A stretch of DNA of 64,000 nt, from the NCBI GenBank assembly GCA_033297075.1, contig MU858051.1, positions 434,001-498,000 on the forward strand, read 5' to 3'. Positions 45,215 through 58,564 of the stretch are shown here, one piece after another (position 1 is the first letter of the stretch; each line of letters starts with the position of its first letter). Position numbers and translations under genes: made by a program. The DNA is from Rhypophila decipiens (lineage: Eukaryota; Ascomycota; Sordariomycetes; Sordariales; Naviculisporaceae). The notes beneath the pieces were generated by a model that saw nothing but the letters and a program-made list of their open reading frames with translations, was not told where the DNA came from and did not search any database.

Positions 45215-48200
45215 TTATTTCCACATAATCTCCACCCTGTCCTTCCAAGCCCCAGCCGGGAAGAACGCTTCCAAATCCATCATCTTCAACGTCTTCGCCT
45301 GATCATCATAACTCCAATGGTCCTTACCCAACTTCGTCCCTTGAACCTTTACAGTCTGCGGCCCCTCTTGAAGTCCCAAAAGAGTGACATACCTCAGCGG
45401 ATTCTTATCCGTATAATCCCCCTCCGGCACAGCCGTAACGCCCTTCTCATTCGCCTCGAACGTAACCCAAGTTTTCTCCTCAACCTCAAGACTAACGCCA
45501 TCATCAAGGTACAACTTCCCTTCCGCCTTTCCGTGAACATCAAGCGGGACTCTCAAGCCCCATGGCTTTTGCCTCGCCTCCTTGGTAGTCATGCCCGGGT
45601 CCTGGGTAGCAATGATATGGCCGCCCCTCTGATAAACAGGGATATGACCCAACGGCGCCTCGATAGTGACATTCTGCCCCGGCAGAATCGAGTGCACATG
45701 CGGCCCAGCGACTTCAGTAAGGTTATACCAATCATACCAGACCTCACCCTTCCCATCTGTCCTCAGCCCGGGAAATACCCCGTCGACTGTATCCATACCC
45801 TGCTCAAGCACCGGCGTGACAAGTATCCCACCCCCAAGCAAAAACTGCCTATCCGCGCCGGCCAACCACGGCTCAGCCTCAAACTCCCAACTCAAAGCCC
45901 GCATCACAGTATCCCCCGTCAAAGAAGCCTGAACCATCAACGTATACAACCAAGCCAACAGCTCAAACCTCACCTTCATCGCAGTCCTCGTCGCCTGTGC
46001 AACAGCCTCCCAGACATACGGCTCCTGCGGATTCGCACCCAAGATGTTATGATTCCTATAAAACGGGAAAAACGCACTGAGCTGCATCCAGCGCGAACAA
46101 AGCTCCATGTCGGTATTCCCGCCAAATCCACATGTGTCGGGTCCAAACATTGGGATTCCGAAGAGGGAGAAGGAGAGGGCTTGCGGGATGGAAAAGTACA
46201 TGAATGGCCAGAGGGATTCGTTGTCTCCGCCCCAGTGGCCTGCCCATTTTCCGCTGCCTGCAAAGGTGCTGCGCCCGATTATGAAGGGTCTTTTACCGGG
46301 GAATACCGAGAGTAAAGCTCGGTATGTTGCGTTGAGGATTTGATGCCCGTTTAGGTTGTGAAAGTCGTATTGCAGGTATCCGCCGTGGGAGGTTGCGTTT
46401 GGCGAGACAGCATGCACTGCGAGATCATTGTGAAAGTTGTTTATCGCGTAGGGGGGCCAGTTTATGTTCCTCACTCCCGGGGTTGGGGTCGATCGAAAAT
46501 ATGGCTCTGTTGTTGAGGAGGCAGTCGGTTTAGCAGCGTCCTGGGAAGCCATTGCCGACGAGGCGGCGGCTGCTTCGGTGGCATTGGTGAGGTTGAACCC
46601 CTCGGGATAACGCAGGACGAGATTCCCTTCTTCGCCGGGGAGTTCAAACGGCGGATGGGCCGGGTTGAGCGTCAAGTTGCCGCTTCCGCAGGAGCCGACG
46701 CAAAAGGAGGCCACCTCTGACATGTCGATCCATATCCCGTCGTACTTGATCTTGTCGTACCAGAGAGACAGTTCCTCGATCCACCAGTCTATTGCGCCGC
46801 TGCCGTTGAGGACTGCGCCGACCCAGTCGGGGAATACAGTGTAGCCTGGCCAGACGGCGCCGATGTAGGGCGTCCCGTCGGGGTTTAGCAGGAATGCATT
46901 TGCTTCGATGCCTCGGTTGAAGGTTGGATAGGCGTCGCTTGCGTTTTCTGGGTTGGGGGCGTAGATGGCCGCGTCGACTATGGGGATCCAGTGCTGGCCG
47001 TTGGCGTGGAGCCTGTCTAAGAAGTCGGCTCCTTCCTTGTAGGGGAATCGGATGGGGTCGTTGTCGAAATTTCTGTAGCCTTTCATGTAGTCGATGTCGG
47101 CCCAGATTGTCTCCAAGGGAATCTCAAACTTGGCAAAGTTGTCGACCACCTCCTGCAAGACAGTCCAGTTCTCATAGCCCCAGCGGCACTGGTGAAAGCC
47201 CAGGGTCCAGTACTGCTGCAGAGCTGGCAGTCCGACAGCAGTGTGCTGGTAGGCAGTGATGACATCCTTTGCGCTGGGTCCGTTGTAAAAGTAGAGATCA
47301 ATGTTTCCGCCGAGTGCTCTCCAGGTAACACCTTCGGGCCGAAGGAGGACCTCTTGGGCATGTGCGTTGCGGAGGTAGACCCCGTGAGTGTACGAGACAT
47401 ACTCGGCACTCTTGTCGGTGGCTTCGGCCGCGTATTCCAGTTCGCCATTAGCCCCTTTTGTAAAGTATCGAGTGTCCAGATATACAGGGTGACTTCCGTA
47501 GATGTTTGCGTCGACGTTGTCTCCAACGTCAGCAGCGAACAGTGTACCTGATCGGGCAAGTTAGTAGACAGACAACTGAGGTTGATATGGCTACCAGAGC
47601 AACATACGTGTCAGGTTATTCCCCAGACGGAACCCACGAACCACCTCGCCAAGACCGTAGAGGTTATAGCTCTCGGGCAGAAAAGTCTTGAACTCAAAGA
47701 ACTGATTCTCAAACACGACTTTGGTTCCCTGGGTGGAGAACAAAATATGCCCAGTATCCTTTCGTTGGACCTTGAACCCAAAGGTGTCCTTGTTTGACCA
47801 ATGAAACTCGAGCAGACTATCAGATTCTTGGGTGCCTGGCAAGTCAGCTGGCCGGGGCACAAGTTGCTCAGGCAGGCTGAAAAATGTCTCGTTCTCCTTG
47901 CTGATATACTTGGGCTGGATCTGGACCCTGAGGCGGTCTTGGTCTTGAAAGGTGACTGTCAGCGTCAGGCTCTCAATGTCGGTTCCGTACACATTGCAGG
48001 GAGGTCCGGCCAGGACGAGGTCCGCTGCGAAACCGTTGGACTCCTCTTGGACATTGGTCGCAAGGTAGCCGGGACATAAGTCCTGGGCGTCCACCGCGAG
48101 AGGGTCGTTGATGTTGGGAATGACGTTCTTTCCAATGTCGGCCGAGGAAGGGACGGTAAAGACGGGATGGTCTGGGCCCACAGCCGTAGGGGTCGCCTGT

Positions 48201-48286
48201 CGGGCATATTCCACAGCACCTCCCAGGGCCAGACCTGGTAACAAGGCGGCCCCGAGGAGGTAGGCGGTTGATACCAACAAGGTCAT
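45215..48286 (-). CDS. Secreted alpha-glucosidase, glycoside hydrolase family 31
   Basis: Retaining exo-acting alpha-glucosidase releasing glucose from maltose- or starch-type oligosaccharides outside the cell. Exons 48286-47608 and 47547-45215 (60 nt intron 47548-47607, GTATGT...TACTAAC...TCAG) code 1003 aa; the join gives NLTR|TLFAADVGDNVDANIYGS. The ATG starts a clear signal peptide (MTLLVSTAYLLGAALLPGLALGG) and is the first ATG in frame. The frame stays open a further 112 codons upstream, but only from a GTG. GH31 landmarks: LGFHQCRWGYENW, nucleophile D501 in WIDMSE, IIGRSTFAGSGKWAGHWGGDN with the acid/base D668. Several Asn-x-Ser/Thr sites fit a secreted glycoprotein. Next to it is the MFS sugar transporter, also on the minus strand. 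Confidence 0.93.
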
Positions 48287-48730
48287 GATAACAAGCACCG
48301 AGCCGGTCTTTCCCAGCCTCTGTCTGAGCTTGTGACGATGACCTCGGAGAGCAATCAACAGACCGCCAAGGCAAAGCAGCAGAAGTGAGAGCCTTAGGTA
48401 AGGGGTCGGGCTGTCTCCGCAGCTATAGGATCCCAACACCGCCAGTCCCGAAAAGGGGGGACAATTCTGTGATGCTTGGCCTGGCGTTGATCTTGTTGGC
48501 TGGCTGTTCTCCGGAATAACAGTGTCGTCTGACTGCGCCGAAACCAGTTCGGACTGTGCGAGTAATAAACTGAAGAGCAACAGAGGTAAAGATATCTGTC
48601 GTTTGCTGGGAGCGGATGACACCTACAGACGATCTAATGTTACTAAACCGACAACTACCATATAAGACAGCAAACCGGCGGGCTTTGGGGGCGGGCACTG
48701 GCTCATTAAATAACCAAGCAAAAACCAGGT

Positions 48731-48738
48731 TTATAAAA
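48731..48738 (-). promoter_or_regulatory. TATA-like box upstream of the GH31 gene
   Basis: TTTATAAA-type sequence about 445 bp before the GH31 ATG. If used, transcripts would carry a long leader covering the open but ATG-less stretch upstream of the signal peptide. Confidence 0.35.
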
Positions 48739-50275
48739 AGTGAGGATTTACTTTTCTGAACATGTTCACGATACCATTCCCATATGGAGTATGTGATGAC
48801 AAACCCCAAGGAGGCGCCATCCCACGAGGACAACCTCGGACAGCAGCAATTGCCATGCTGCCAACAGGTTTTTTCGCCATCTGTTCCCGTGTCCCGGTTC
48901 GAGTGCAGCTACAGCCGGGTATTACAAAACCTTCTGTACCATGCCCGGGGAGAGGCAAAGGTAGAGCTCGTTTCGGTGGGAACTTTGCATATGGAGAAGT
49001 AGACAAAGATGACATGCGGTTGTGGTAGCAGTGTCGATGTGCCTGCTTCTTTGAGTTTTGATGCCTATCCCGGTCCTGGAGTGAACAAACTGTCGTCATA
49101 AATTCTGCGGGCACCAATCACTTGTCGAGGCTGGCATCGGGATTGGCCCGTCCCTACCCCAGACCACAGATCTCAATTAACGTCGATTTTTCGGTCTCTC
49201 TCCGGACTGTTGTGATTCTCTGCGTGGGAATGAGGAGGAGGCGTGAGCGGGCAAACTCAAAGTGAGCAGCGAGCGGAGGAGTTAGTTCTAAGGAGGAATT
49301 GGTAGTGGCGGTGGACGTTGTTGGTCGTGTCAATTGGGTCACCTGAGCTAAAGCCCTGTGAGCCAGGTCAGCCAGTCCAGCACCAAGAGAGTATTAACAA
49401 CATGTCCTCCCTCCAAAAGATTAGAATGACCGTGACAAATGGTCAAGGAAGTTGTGAAAAGACAGCCGGCAACTGAAAATGAAGCTGTCTAATACACTTG
49501 CCCGAATGCCTCGGTCAAATTATCTGGTACTGTATCCTTACTCACCGGTCCTGAAATGGAGCAGCCCACTACAAACAGTATCGTATTTATGGAGCAGCTA
49601 GTTAAGTTTCCAACCTTAAAACCAGAATCACGAGGAGCCGTCACGGTCATGCTGCCGTCCCGCAGAGATATATCCACAGTGCACACAAGTGTATGAAAGT
49701 CGCCATGCCACAAAGTGGTTATGCCCACAACCTCCTCAGAGACATACGGAATCGGCCCAAAAGTTCGTTAGTAGACCATCAGATGACAGGCATGGCAAGT
49801 CAGTCTGTTAGAACCGTTGAGCTGTCAGAGCAAGACCGCATAAGATCTCGTTATTACCCCACAAACCGACAGCAATTGACTTTGGCTAGGTCTGAACTGT
49901 CAGCCATTGACTCGGGGACGCGGCATGTCTGGAGTGATCCCAGTTTGGACGTCTTGTCCATGGCCGCCATAAAATCCAGTGGCCAGCAAGAGTCGTCATA
50001 GCCTGCGTTGACTTATCACAAGTTTGATGGTCCCTCCCAAGTTTGAACACGATCAAGGTGGATTCGGTTCCCAATTGGAAACAAACTATATAGGTATCTG
50101 TATGTTGGCAGGATAAGCTAAAGTGACAAAAGACTGTGTCAAAGGGGTAAGGACTACGAGTATGCTCGCTTCGTTCTCCAAGTCCCTCCGACAAAGGTAC
50201 ATATAGTTGAGATATACAACGAAGGGCTGAGCAAAAGTCGGGTATCTGCCAAGAGGTATCCAAATCGCTTCATGT

Positions 50276-50312
50276 CGTCGACTATCATCGACGACTATCA
50301 TCGACAACTATC
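50276..50312. repeat. Short 13 bp tandem repeat (about 2.7 copies)
   Basis: Units of ACGACTATCATCG, the last one decayed (ACAACTATC). No link to a gene is apparent. Confidence 0.7.
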
Positions 50313-50673
50313 TGCAACCAACTATGGTGAAATTTGTTTGTCCCAGCTTTTGGCTGTCCAAGTGGTTCCTTGGCCCCTGAATGATGGAAAAAGCAGATCC
50401 AAAACACCCCCAAAAAGCAATCAATAAAAAAACATGATGTCAAGGTAATGGCTGTCGCCTCCCCAAAACTCCCCTATATATTAAAGGGACCCATAACAAG
50501 CGATTCTTTGATATCTTTGATAAATCTCCGTCCGTTAAAAACCCCAAAACTCCGTCCCCATCGCAACTCCAGCGCTGATACCCAAAAAACAAAAAGAAAA
50601 CCCAGACGAGACCGATTTGCGAATGGTATGCTAAAACAAAGCAAAGAGTCGAGCAGAGAGAGAGAAGCAAGAA

Positions 50674-52529
50674 TTAATAACTAAAATCGACGTGGCCCAT
50701 CGACGATATTACTTTGGCGTCATTCGAACTCGTCGCTGTGCTCGTTCCCGTGTCCGTCTGGGACGTGCTCGCGCTGCTAGCCCGACTAGGTTGCAGCTCG
50801 AGTTGTTGTTCTGTGGGTGGTATGCCGCTTTCCGAGAAGCCAAAGTCGCGCATCTGCTGGAAGCTCCAGCTCGGTTCGAATCGTTTGCTGTTCCACGCGT
50901 AATCCACCCGCTCGTACATCTCGTCGATTTGTTCCAGACTGATCTTGCTCGTCTCGTACACCATGCACCAAACAAACACCACCGCCACTATGCAGAATGC
51001 TCCCCAAACAAAGAATATCTTGGACCCCAAGTTTGCCGATCCGGTCTTGTTTGTCGTCCCGACCATATACGGGGTGCCATATGCAATGGCGAAGTTGAGG
51101 ATCCAGTTGGAGGCTGTCGAGACTGACATGGATTTCGCACGGACCTTCAAGGGATATATCTCGGACGTGACGACCCATACGACTGGACCCCAGGACGCCG
51201 CGAAGAAGAAGATGTAAATGGCAACAAAAACGATCAGCAGATAATTCTGCGTCTGCTGGTTGCCACCCGTGTCTCCGGTGGCTGTTGCGAAGGAGGCGAT
51301 GAGAAGCTGACAGAGGGCCATCCCAATAGCTCCCACGATCAAGAGTCGCCGTCGTCCCCACGATTCGACAACCACCAATCCGGGAAGAGTCGACAACGTA
51401 TTGATGACCTGCATGATAACCGATATCATATAAGGGTTTTCGACATTGGCCAGCTGAAAGAATGTCGTCCCATAATACATGATAAAGTTGACGCCTGTTA
51501 GTTGCTGTAGCATCTGCAGGCCACACCCAGTAAGCGTCCGCCGCCCTAGATGCGGCTCTCCGAATAAAATGTCCTTGTACTTGTCGGGTCCTAATCTCAT
51601 TTCGTAGTCATGATTCGCTTCGATTTCTGAGAGTTCTTCGATGATTGCTGGGTGGGTAATGTCCAGGCGTCGAAGACGGCTAAGGGAGAGGGCTGCGGCC
51701 TCCTTGTATCCACGCTTGATAAGATATCGTGGCGTCTCTGGAAGCATTAGAATACCCAGAGCAAGGACGACGGCCCAGGTGAGCTGAAGTCCCATGGGAA
51801 TCCGGTACGCAGCGGCTCCAACTATTTGGTAAGTAAGAATGTTCACGATGGAGGCTAATAACAGCCCCGTCGTGATAGATAATTGATAAGCGCAGACGAG
51901 GGTACCTCGGACCCATTTTGGCGCCATTTCGGATTGATATAAAGGGACAAGCACAGAGACGAGTCCAACTCCAACACCGGCAACCGTTCTACAAAATGTG
52001 GCTGTTAGTTTCAACACTCCCAGTAAGATCGGACCAGAATATCGCGACTAACCTTCCGACTACTAATAATGGGATGTTGGTGGCGCTAACTTGAAAGACG
52101 GCACCGATGCAGAATATGACGATTCCGAGGATGAGTGAGAGGCGGCGACCATAAAAATCTGCCACGGGAGCCGAGCCGAGAGCACCGACGGCCGTTCCGG
52201 CACTCAGCATGGCCACCACTAGCGATACCTGATGCGGATGTATATCTGGTTGTCCTGCCTCGTTTTTGAACCCGGTCGAGAAGTGTTCGCGGAATGATTG
52301 CATGGCGAGAATCCCGTTGATTGACCTATCGCAAACAGCCCATCACGTCAGTTTCTCTCTAATCTTTCTCCTCTATCCTCCCAGACCTTCTCCAGTGAAA
52401 AGAGGGCGCGTACCCTGTGTCGTAGCCAAAGAGCAATCCGCCCGTGGCGACGAAGAGCCCGACCATGATCGCCGGCGCCGAGGAGCCAGCGACATTGTCG
52501 GGCTTGTGCCAGCCCATGGCTATCGCCAT
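50674..52529 (-). CDS. MFS sugar (hexose) transporter
   Basis: Proton-coupled or facilitative sugar uptake across the plasma membrane. Exons 52529-52414, 52325-52053 and 51988-50674 code 567 aa. The joins restore FGYDTG|SINGILAMQSF and VVGR|TVAGVGVGLVSVLVPLYQSEMAPKWVRG, both hallmark sugar-porter segments. Other signatures are DFYGRRLSL (loop 2-3), PETPRYLIKRG after helix 6, QQLTGVNFIMYYG in helix 7, and ESWGRRRLL. Twelve membrane helices are expected between about residues 18 and 480. The cytosolic C-terminal tail is Ser/Thr-rich. QLTGVNFIMYYG favours a hexose substrate, but the exact sugar and any sensor role cannot be read from the sequence. It may serve the neighbouring alpha-glucosidase. 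Confidence 0.94.
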
Positions 52530-55425
52530 GGCGAATCGTTAACTTCGGTCAAGCCAGGTTCGATGTCGTCGTCGCCGAAGCAGTCGGGCGGTAGTTGGCG
52601 ATGGGTTTGAATTGAAGGGATCGACCATCTGGGGAGACGTCGTCTCTCGTTCGCTGGATGTGGGTAATAAGGCTCAAGTGAAAAGAGTGGAGAACAGGGA
52701 GGAGGGAAGAAGGGCGGAGACCTGACCTTGGAGATCAGCAGCTTTTGGCCGCACCCGGGGGTTCGCGCTCTCATTGGTCGATATGGTCGCGACCAATGAG
52801 CGGCCCCCGGCCACACCAAAGAGCAACTGAGCCCGTGTGTCTCTTGGCCTCAGAGTGGCTACAGGCCTGGAAAAAAATTGGGCCTGCAAGAAGGCAGGAG
52901 GGGGGGAAGGAACGCTGCACACCCTCCTGAAGGGAAAGACCTGGCTCACGCTGGGACGGGACGCACACTCACGCTCTGGAAGTCACTTTCTGTCCCTCTC
53001 CCAGGTCTGTTCCTCCCGCCCGCCTGCAGCATTCTCTCCCTCCAGCCCCTTAACCCTTATTCCCAATAATTTGGCCTTTCCTGGTCTGTGCAAGCTTGCT
53101 GTGCCTTCTGGCAGCAAGCTGTGCGTGCTGTGCCTACCAAGGTCCGCGGCCTCTCTTTTTCGACTTGGCGCAGGTCGGCTTAAGCCTTTCCTGGACATGA
53201 ATCCCACTCTGTTCCGGCAGTGTCGGTTGTTCGTCTTGCACCTCGCTAAAGCTGCTGACTGACCTTTCCAGGAGGGAATTTTCTGTGACCTGCCCGTCTC
53301 AATGCCGGAGCTGTCAAAAGTCAGAGAGTGTCACCTGGCCAATGCACGCAGTTGTGCTGTCAAATATGCAGGCAGTTGGCGATTTGATATCGAGAAGCTT
53401 GCATAGACGATCATCTTGCTGAGGCTCCTTTTGAGTTGATGCAGCCCTGGAGGATCGACCACGTTCCTGACGAGTCTGTTCAGCGCATCTCGGACGTTGA
53501 GCACGCTATCCAACGATAAAATAGAACCGATACGCTAGTTGTGTCCATAAATGTAGGCTGAACAGTGCGAATGAATCTGCATGTATTCACTAGTGCACTG
53601 CAATTACTCTGCCCGTTGTCTCCTTTTTGCTGATCATTTCCATTGAGGGGTGTCCGCAAATCAATGCGACGTAAATGCGTGTGGCGCCAGGAATCTGGTA
53701 CCGTGTCCGTAAGCGAGGCATGTTTTCCTGCACACACACTTCAGGTTTGCGACAAGGCTTCTGAATTCATATAGGGAGCCAAAGACATGAAAACTACTTC
53801 AAGTTACTAGACGTCGTTGAACTCGTCAACACTTTGTTAATTGAACATCCCCAGCGTATTGCGCAACAATAAAACAGTTGACAAGCCTGCGCCGAGAGCC
53901 GCGAGTGGGGATGCACTCGGGCTGTTTCCCCACTTGGTATCGCAAAAGTGGACACTTCAGTGCCTGCACAGTTTGCGGGACTGTGGGGTGTGAATTTGGA
54001 CGAACTCCCGTCCAATTTGAATCTGGGGTTGCTGGGTTTCTCCCAAAGGATGTGGGGTCTTCCCAGGGACTCGAAATCGAAATTGAAACCTGTAACGGAA
54101 TACCGACCGGGGCACCCTGTCAAGGTTGGATTTGGGAAGCGAGAACCACGAATTTGGAATCGCCTTGTACACGTGTAACTCGATGCCTCACAGCGGCGTG
54201 GCGTCGACACTTTCAATATTTCGATATGAGCTGACAATGCCAGACCACAGTTTATCATTTTCGCCCAATTTGACGGCAGTACGGAGTATGATACTATCCG
54301 TAAGCAACCGCGTATCCTTGATGATTTGGATGGGTACTAAAACGGTAATATAGGTGTAAGTTTCCAGTTCCATACGTACACTATGTGTATCACGTACCAA
54401 TACAAGTGCACTGCACAAATGGCATCAGATACTCTTTACCCGACCGGTACTCATGTAATGCATCCGTGCAGAATACAGCCAGTGTTCCTGCTTTGAACTT
54501 ACGGGGTACACCAGACGAGTATGGGTTACGCCGCCTTCACTCGCATCAAAAACACCATCAGCGCCGCCGCCACTTTTTGTTACTTATCAATCCTTCACCA
54601 TTCACGATAACATCTGGGGGAACGGCTTCGTTATCCCTCGTTTTATTTGCTTTGCCAACCACATTCACAAGCATTGGCGCCGGCCTCGATCAGCCCAGTG
54701 ATTGCATATTTATTTTTATCATGGGTGCGGATACGGAGCCCCGAGCATGCTGCAGCACGTCGGCTTGCTGTCCGTTGCTTCTGAGGCTTCACAGGCTCAC
54801 CGCCAGCTCCACGAAACGGGCACTTGAAAACGCCAATTGAGCAAGGACCTCGCTGACTCAGGACTTCAGCCGCAGCCTTATCTGGAGTTTCGAGTCGGGG
54901 GTTCCAAGTCGAGATACCGCCAGTGCAAGACAGCGGCAAACCAAAGAAATTGACGTGGCACAGGACCAGGACATCGAGGTTATGGGGAAATCTTATGGAC
55001 TATAAGATCAACTATATCAGAGGAGGCGGCTCTGTGAGAGGAGCATGACATTTTTTTCCAAGGTACGGGTATCGGACGACCAGTTCTCCGGGTCGATAAT
55101 ACTCTTCCCAAACGTCCAGTGTTCATGCTCAGCTCCCACCGGTAAGCAGATGTGACCACCTGGCCTCACGAGTTACGCATTCTCACTACTCTCTTGACTT
55201 TGATGGCGCCGGATATCCATACAGCCTCGAAATGCCCATCGTGAGTATCGGGTCAAATTCGCAATGAGCCCCTTGAAAGCACAAAGGAAAAGAATCAGTA
55301 CAGACCCCCATCAGAGAGCTTGGGCCGCCAATCGACGTCGCCAACATGGTGCATTGCATACCAGTAAATTAACTCACCTCCCGCCTCCTGTTCCTGCCCC
55401 CCCAAGAAAAGGACAAGAGAGGCCC

Positions 55426-55445
55426 AGACCAGACCAGACCAGACC
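55426..55445. repeat. AGACC microsatellite, four copies
   Basis: Four perfect AGACC units. A shorter related GACCA run lies near 56931-56944. Confidence 0.85.
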
Positions 55446-57224
55446 AAAAGACCACCTCAACTCCGACCGCCTGGTCAGGGTCAGAAAATTCATCAAATTG
55501 ACGAAACGAAACAGTGCTTGAGCGGACAAAGTCGTGAAATGGGGAAAGGGAAAGCGATACATAGTCAGCCATGAGCGACGTGATTGGCGAACTTGGGGCC
55601 AAACTTTTCACTTCTCGAAGCCACGGGTCGGATCTTGCACACAGTAACGACAGCACCCGGTGCCGTGGCGATGTGAGCTGGCCACTGTTATGGTCTCGGG
55701 GTCGACAACTGATCGGATGACAAGAGAGAAAAACCTAACCAGGACCCGAACCTTTTGGTTATCCAGTCAGCAAGCGGCCGACTGACCGTGTTTTGTTCAT
55801 TGTAAAGACATGTCTTGTTTCTCACTTTCGTTGACAAAATGAGGATATTTCACAAGCCTTTTCACATTCGTGAGTTTACACTAGCCTCATTCAGACTATG
55901 CATTTTCATGACCAGCGTATGGAAACAGTAACCGAATAAAGCCGCAGCCGAGTTTCATTTTTTTTTTTTTTACTCTCGTCTTGACCACCATCACCGTTGT
56001 AAGATGAGAAACCAACTTTTCATTGAATTTCGTTCCTCGTTCCTCTGATCCGAGAGACAGTAAGGAAAACTGAAAGGGGTATAGCGCCTCATGTAAAAGC
56101 TGGTTGGTCAACTTCAGACTCAAGGAGTACAAACGCTGGAATTTTTGATGATGACTGTGCTCACAGTTCTCTGACCACTAGCAACTGAAGTCATTCCACC
56201 TTTGGAGGATAAAACATCCAATGATGGGATGGGTTGTGTGCAAAAATATCTTTCTTTTGCGCCTAGCACTGCACTGACCTGCATTTTCAACCCCCTGTGG
56301 CTGATGGGTTCTCACACATGTCCATTCCACACTCACTGAGTACCATCCTTCCAAGACCCCAGGCCCCTGGATGGTGCAGGAGGTTATACCAAACATGCAA
56401 ATCGCCAAGTTGGCAAGTCTTCTTCTCTCGCAAAAAAGAAGACCTCAAGAATCCAAGACGAGGTAACGGGTGCTAGTTCTCACATGATGAGCAGTGGTAC
56501 ATGTGTAGAAAGACGATAAGATGACATGAATACGGATATCTCGGGCTGGATGCTGTTTGAACTACTGCATAGTACTCGATAGTTTAGTCTCTTCCATCCC
56601 TGGTTGACCGTTGAAGTGTATGTTTCACGGCAACTCACGTAGTGACGGATGTGGCCTTAGTGTGGCGGGAGGTCATGACGCCGACAGAACGACATCGTCC
56701 GTAAGGTGGTGTAAAATCCGCCAGCTATCTTTGGACTTGGAAAAGAAGGCACTTTTGGTATTGTGGTCGCTCTCTTGCTCCCATATTTAACGTCAGTTGA
56801 GCAACTTGAAGTGGTCGAGAATAAGCACCAACAGGGAGTCTTTGAAAATGTTCAACCCATCCTGGTATCCCATGTGACTGGTGGTCTTCTGGACCATAGG
56901 AAGCAGGCTCTCCAAGTCAAGGTTAGACAAGACCAGACCAGACCGTTGAAGTAGCCACTTGAAGCAAGAGAAGAGAGACATGACTTGACACGCTGCACTC
57001 AATGACCAATCCAGAAGCCGTTGATCCAGAACCGACCTTGGGACAGTTGATGAGATAGGCAAAGAATCCTGGCTTCATCACCCGTTTAGGACATGGATAG
57101 GCGTGATATGCTCATGCGATCAGAGACATGAAGAAAGACAGTAGTTCTAGAGACACAACGGGCTACTATATCCTCAACTGGCCACTCTCTCAAACCTGTC
57201 CTTCCCAATATGGTGGTGGACGGC

Positions 57225-57292
57225 TGTCGACGAAGAAGAAGAAGAGTAAGAACAGAAAGAAGAGAAAGAACAGAAAGAAGAGCGAGGTGAGA
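57225..57292. repeat. Purine-rich low-complexity tract
   Basis: GAAGAAGAAGAAG followed by repeated AACAGAAAGAAGAG-like units. Simple-sequence composition, no coding role supported. Confidence 0.6.
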
Positions 57293-58492
57293 CAGCCATC
57301 CATCCCACAACGTCTTGACATCTGCCATTGCCTTTACCGCCTGGTTAGAGTTTCACTGAACATGTCGATCCGGGATGGATATCGCCTAACCCAACCCAGG
57401 TGTACCAGCCCTCGCTCTGGTTATCAGTCATCTGTCGGATGGTTCGGTCCTCGCTTACTTGACCTGATACGTCCTTGATGCCTTCTACCCTTCCTACCTA
57501 CCGTGCCTCCTCAGAGGAGACATATGTTTCGTTCGTTCGGAGAGCGTTTGCTGTAGCGGGATAAGCATCTACTGATGGGACTTGAGGACTTTCTTGACAA
57601 CCACTACATGATGTGGACTCGGCACCTCCATAGCTTATGTAGGATATCATGGGTATTCGATTCGGAGTATATACTTACTCTGTAGATACAACAAAACGCG
57701 TCCTGTCATTTCTGTTGTCAATATATGCCTACCTAGGCTCTAAAGTATGGATCTCTATCATCCTTGACTTACTATCTCCAAGTCCTGCTTATTCCAGACA
57801 GAGTCATCACGAGTATATAAACGAGTTACAGAGATACGTAAGACAAGTACCCAAGTACAGGTGTCCTCAGATCGGTAGATGCTCCATCATGCCCAGGTAG
57901 CACCGTACATGAGTCCCTTCCTCCCCAGATACCCAAAGAGTAGGCTCGGAAAAGAAAACAATATATTGGTGATTCATGACATCTATCCGAAGGTTGTGTG
58001 GGCCATCCATCCCTTACTCATAGCTACCATATGACATCTCACATCTCAAGTCCTAGGTCTAAAGGCCTCGGATTTGGGTTTCGTGAGGTCACCAGCCCTT
58101 CACAGAAACTAAAGAGAGCGCGAGTAAGTCGAACAAGGCTCGGAGAGAGATGGAAATAAACCAATAAATGTGAGGTGATAGATCATAGAGCAAACCGTCA
58201 TGAAACATATCACCGGACCATACACTATCACAACACAACCGAGAGTGACTGGCCAAGTACTAGAACTACAGGTAGTGGCTGACTTACCCACAGAGTTCGA
58301 TGTTAACCATGAGACACCACAGGGAACAGGAACCACAAGTATGATGATCATCGTCTCTCACGTCTTCAAGTTGTCATCCTACTTGCTTGCCATAATATCC
58401 TAGAGCAATCAATGTACCTAAGATATCGACATATTCTCCACCTCCATGTATATGTCCATTTACAATCTGTGAATATTAAGATAAACACACAA

Positions 58493-58564
58493 GGTTCGGT
58501 AGCTCAGTGGTAGAGCAACCGGCTGCAGTCCGGTAGGTCAGGCGTTCAAATCGCCTTCGAACCT
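58493..58564 (+). tRNA. tRNA-Cys (GCA)
   Basis: A complete intronless cloverleaf, identical to the gene at 44411-44482 except for one D-loop base. The anticodon GCA is at 58525-58527. A run of six T at 58575-58580 is the likely Pol III terminator. It is the only confident gene between the sugar transporter and TFB3. Confidence 0.96.

Larger units (their letters stand above)
48287..50673. other. Intergenic region, GH31 upstream and transporter 3' flank
   Basis: About 2.4 kb. It includes an in-frame open stretch joined to GH31 (to 48622), a TATA-like box near 48731, and a 13 bp tandem repeat near 50276. No independent gene could be supported. Confidence 0.45.
52530..58492. other. Gene-poor region
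   Basis: Almost 6 kb with only frames under 155 codons, none with a recognisable domain, convincing signal peptide or conserved motif. The left end should contain the transporter promoter. It holds an AGACC microsatellite (55426-55445), a T-run near 55960 and purine-rich GAAGAA sequence near 57230-57290. Small unrecognised or fast-evolving secreted proteins cannot be excluded. Confidence 0.5.

Noticed and set aside
45317..46315. Plus-strand frame of 332 codons opposite the GH31 gene
   Set aside because: Shadow of the GH31 exon, Arg/Pro/Leu-rich with no motif.
48423..48833. 136-codon minus-strand frame upstream of GH31
   Set aside because: Out of frame with GH31, no recognisable motif, and overlaps the probable GH31 promoter and leader.
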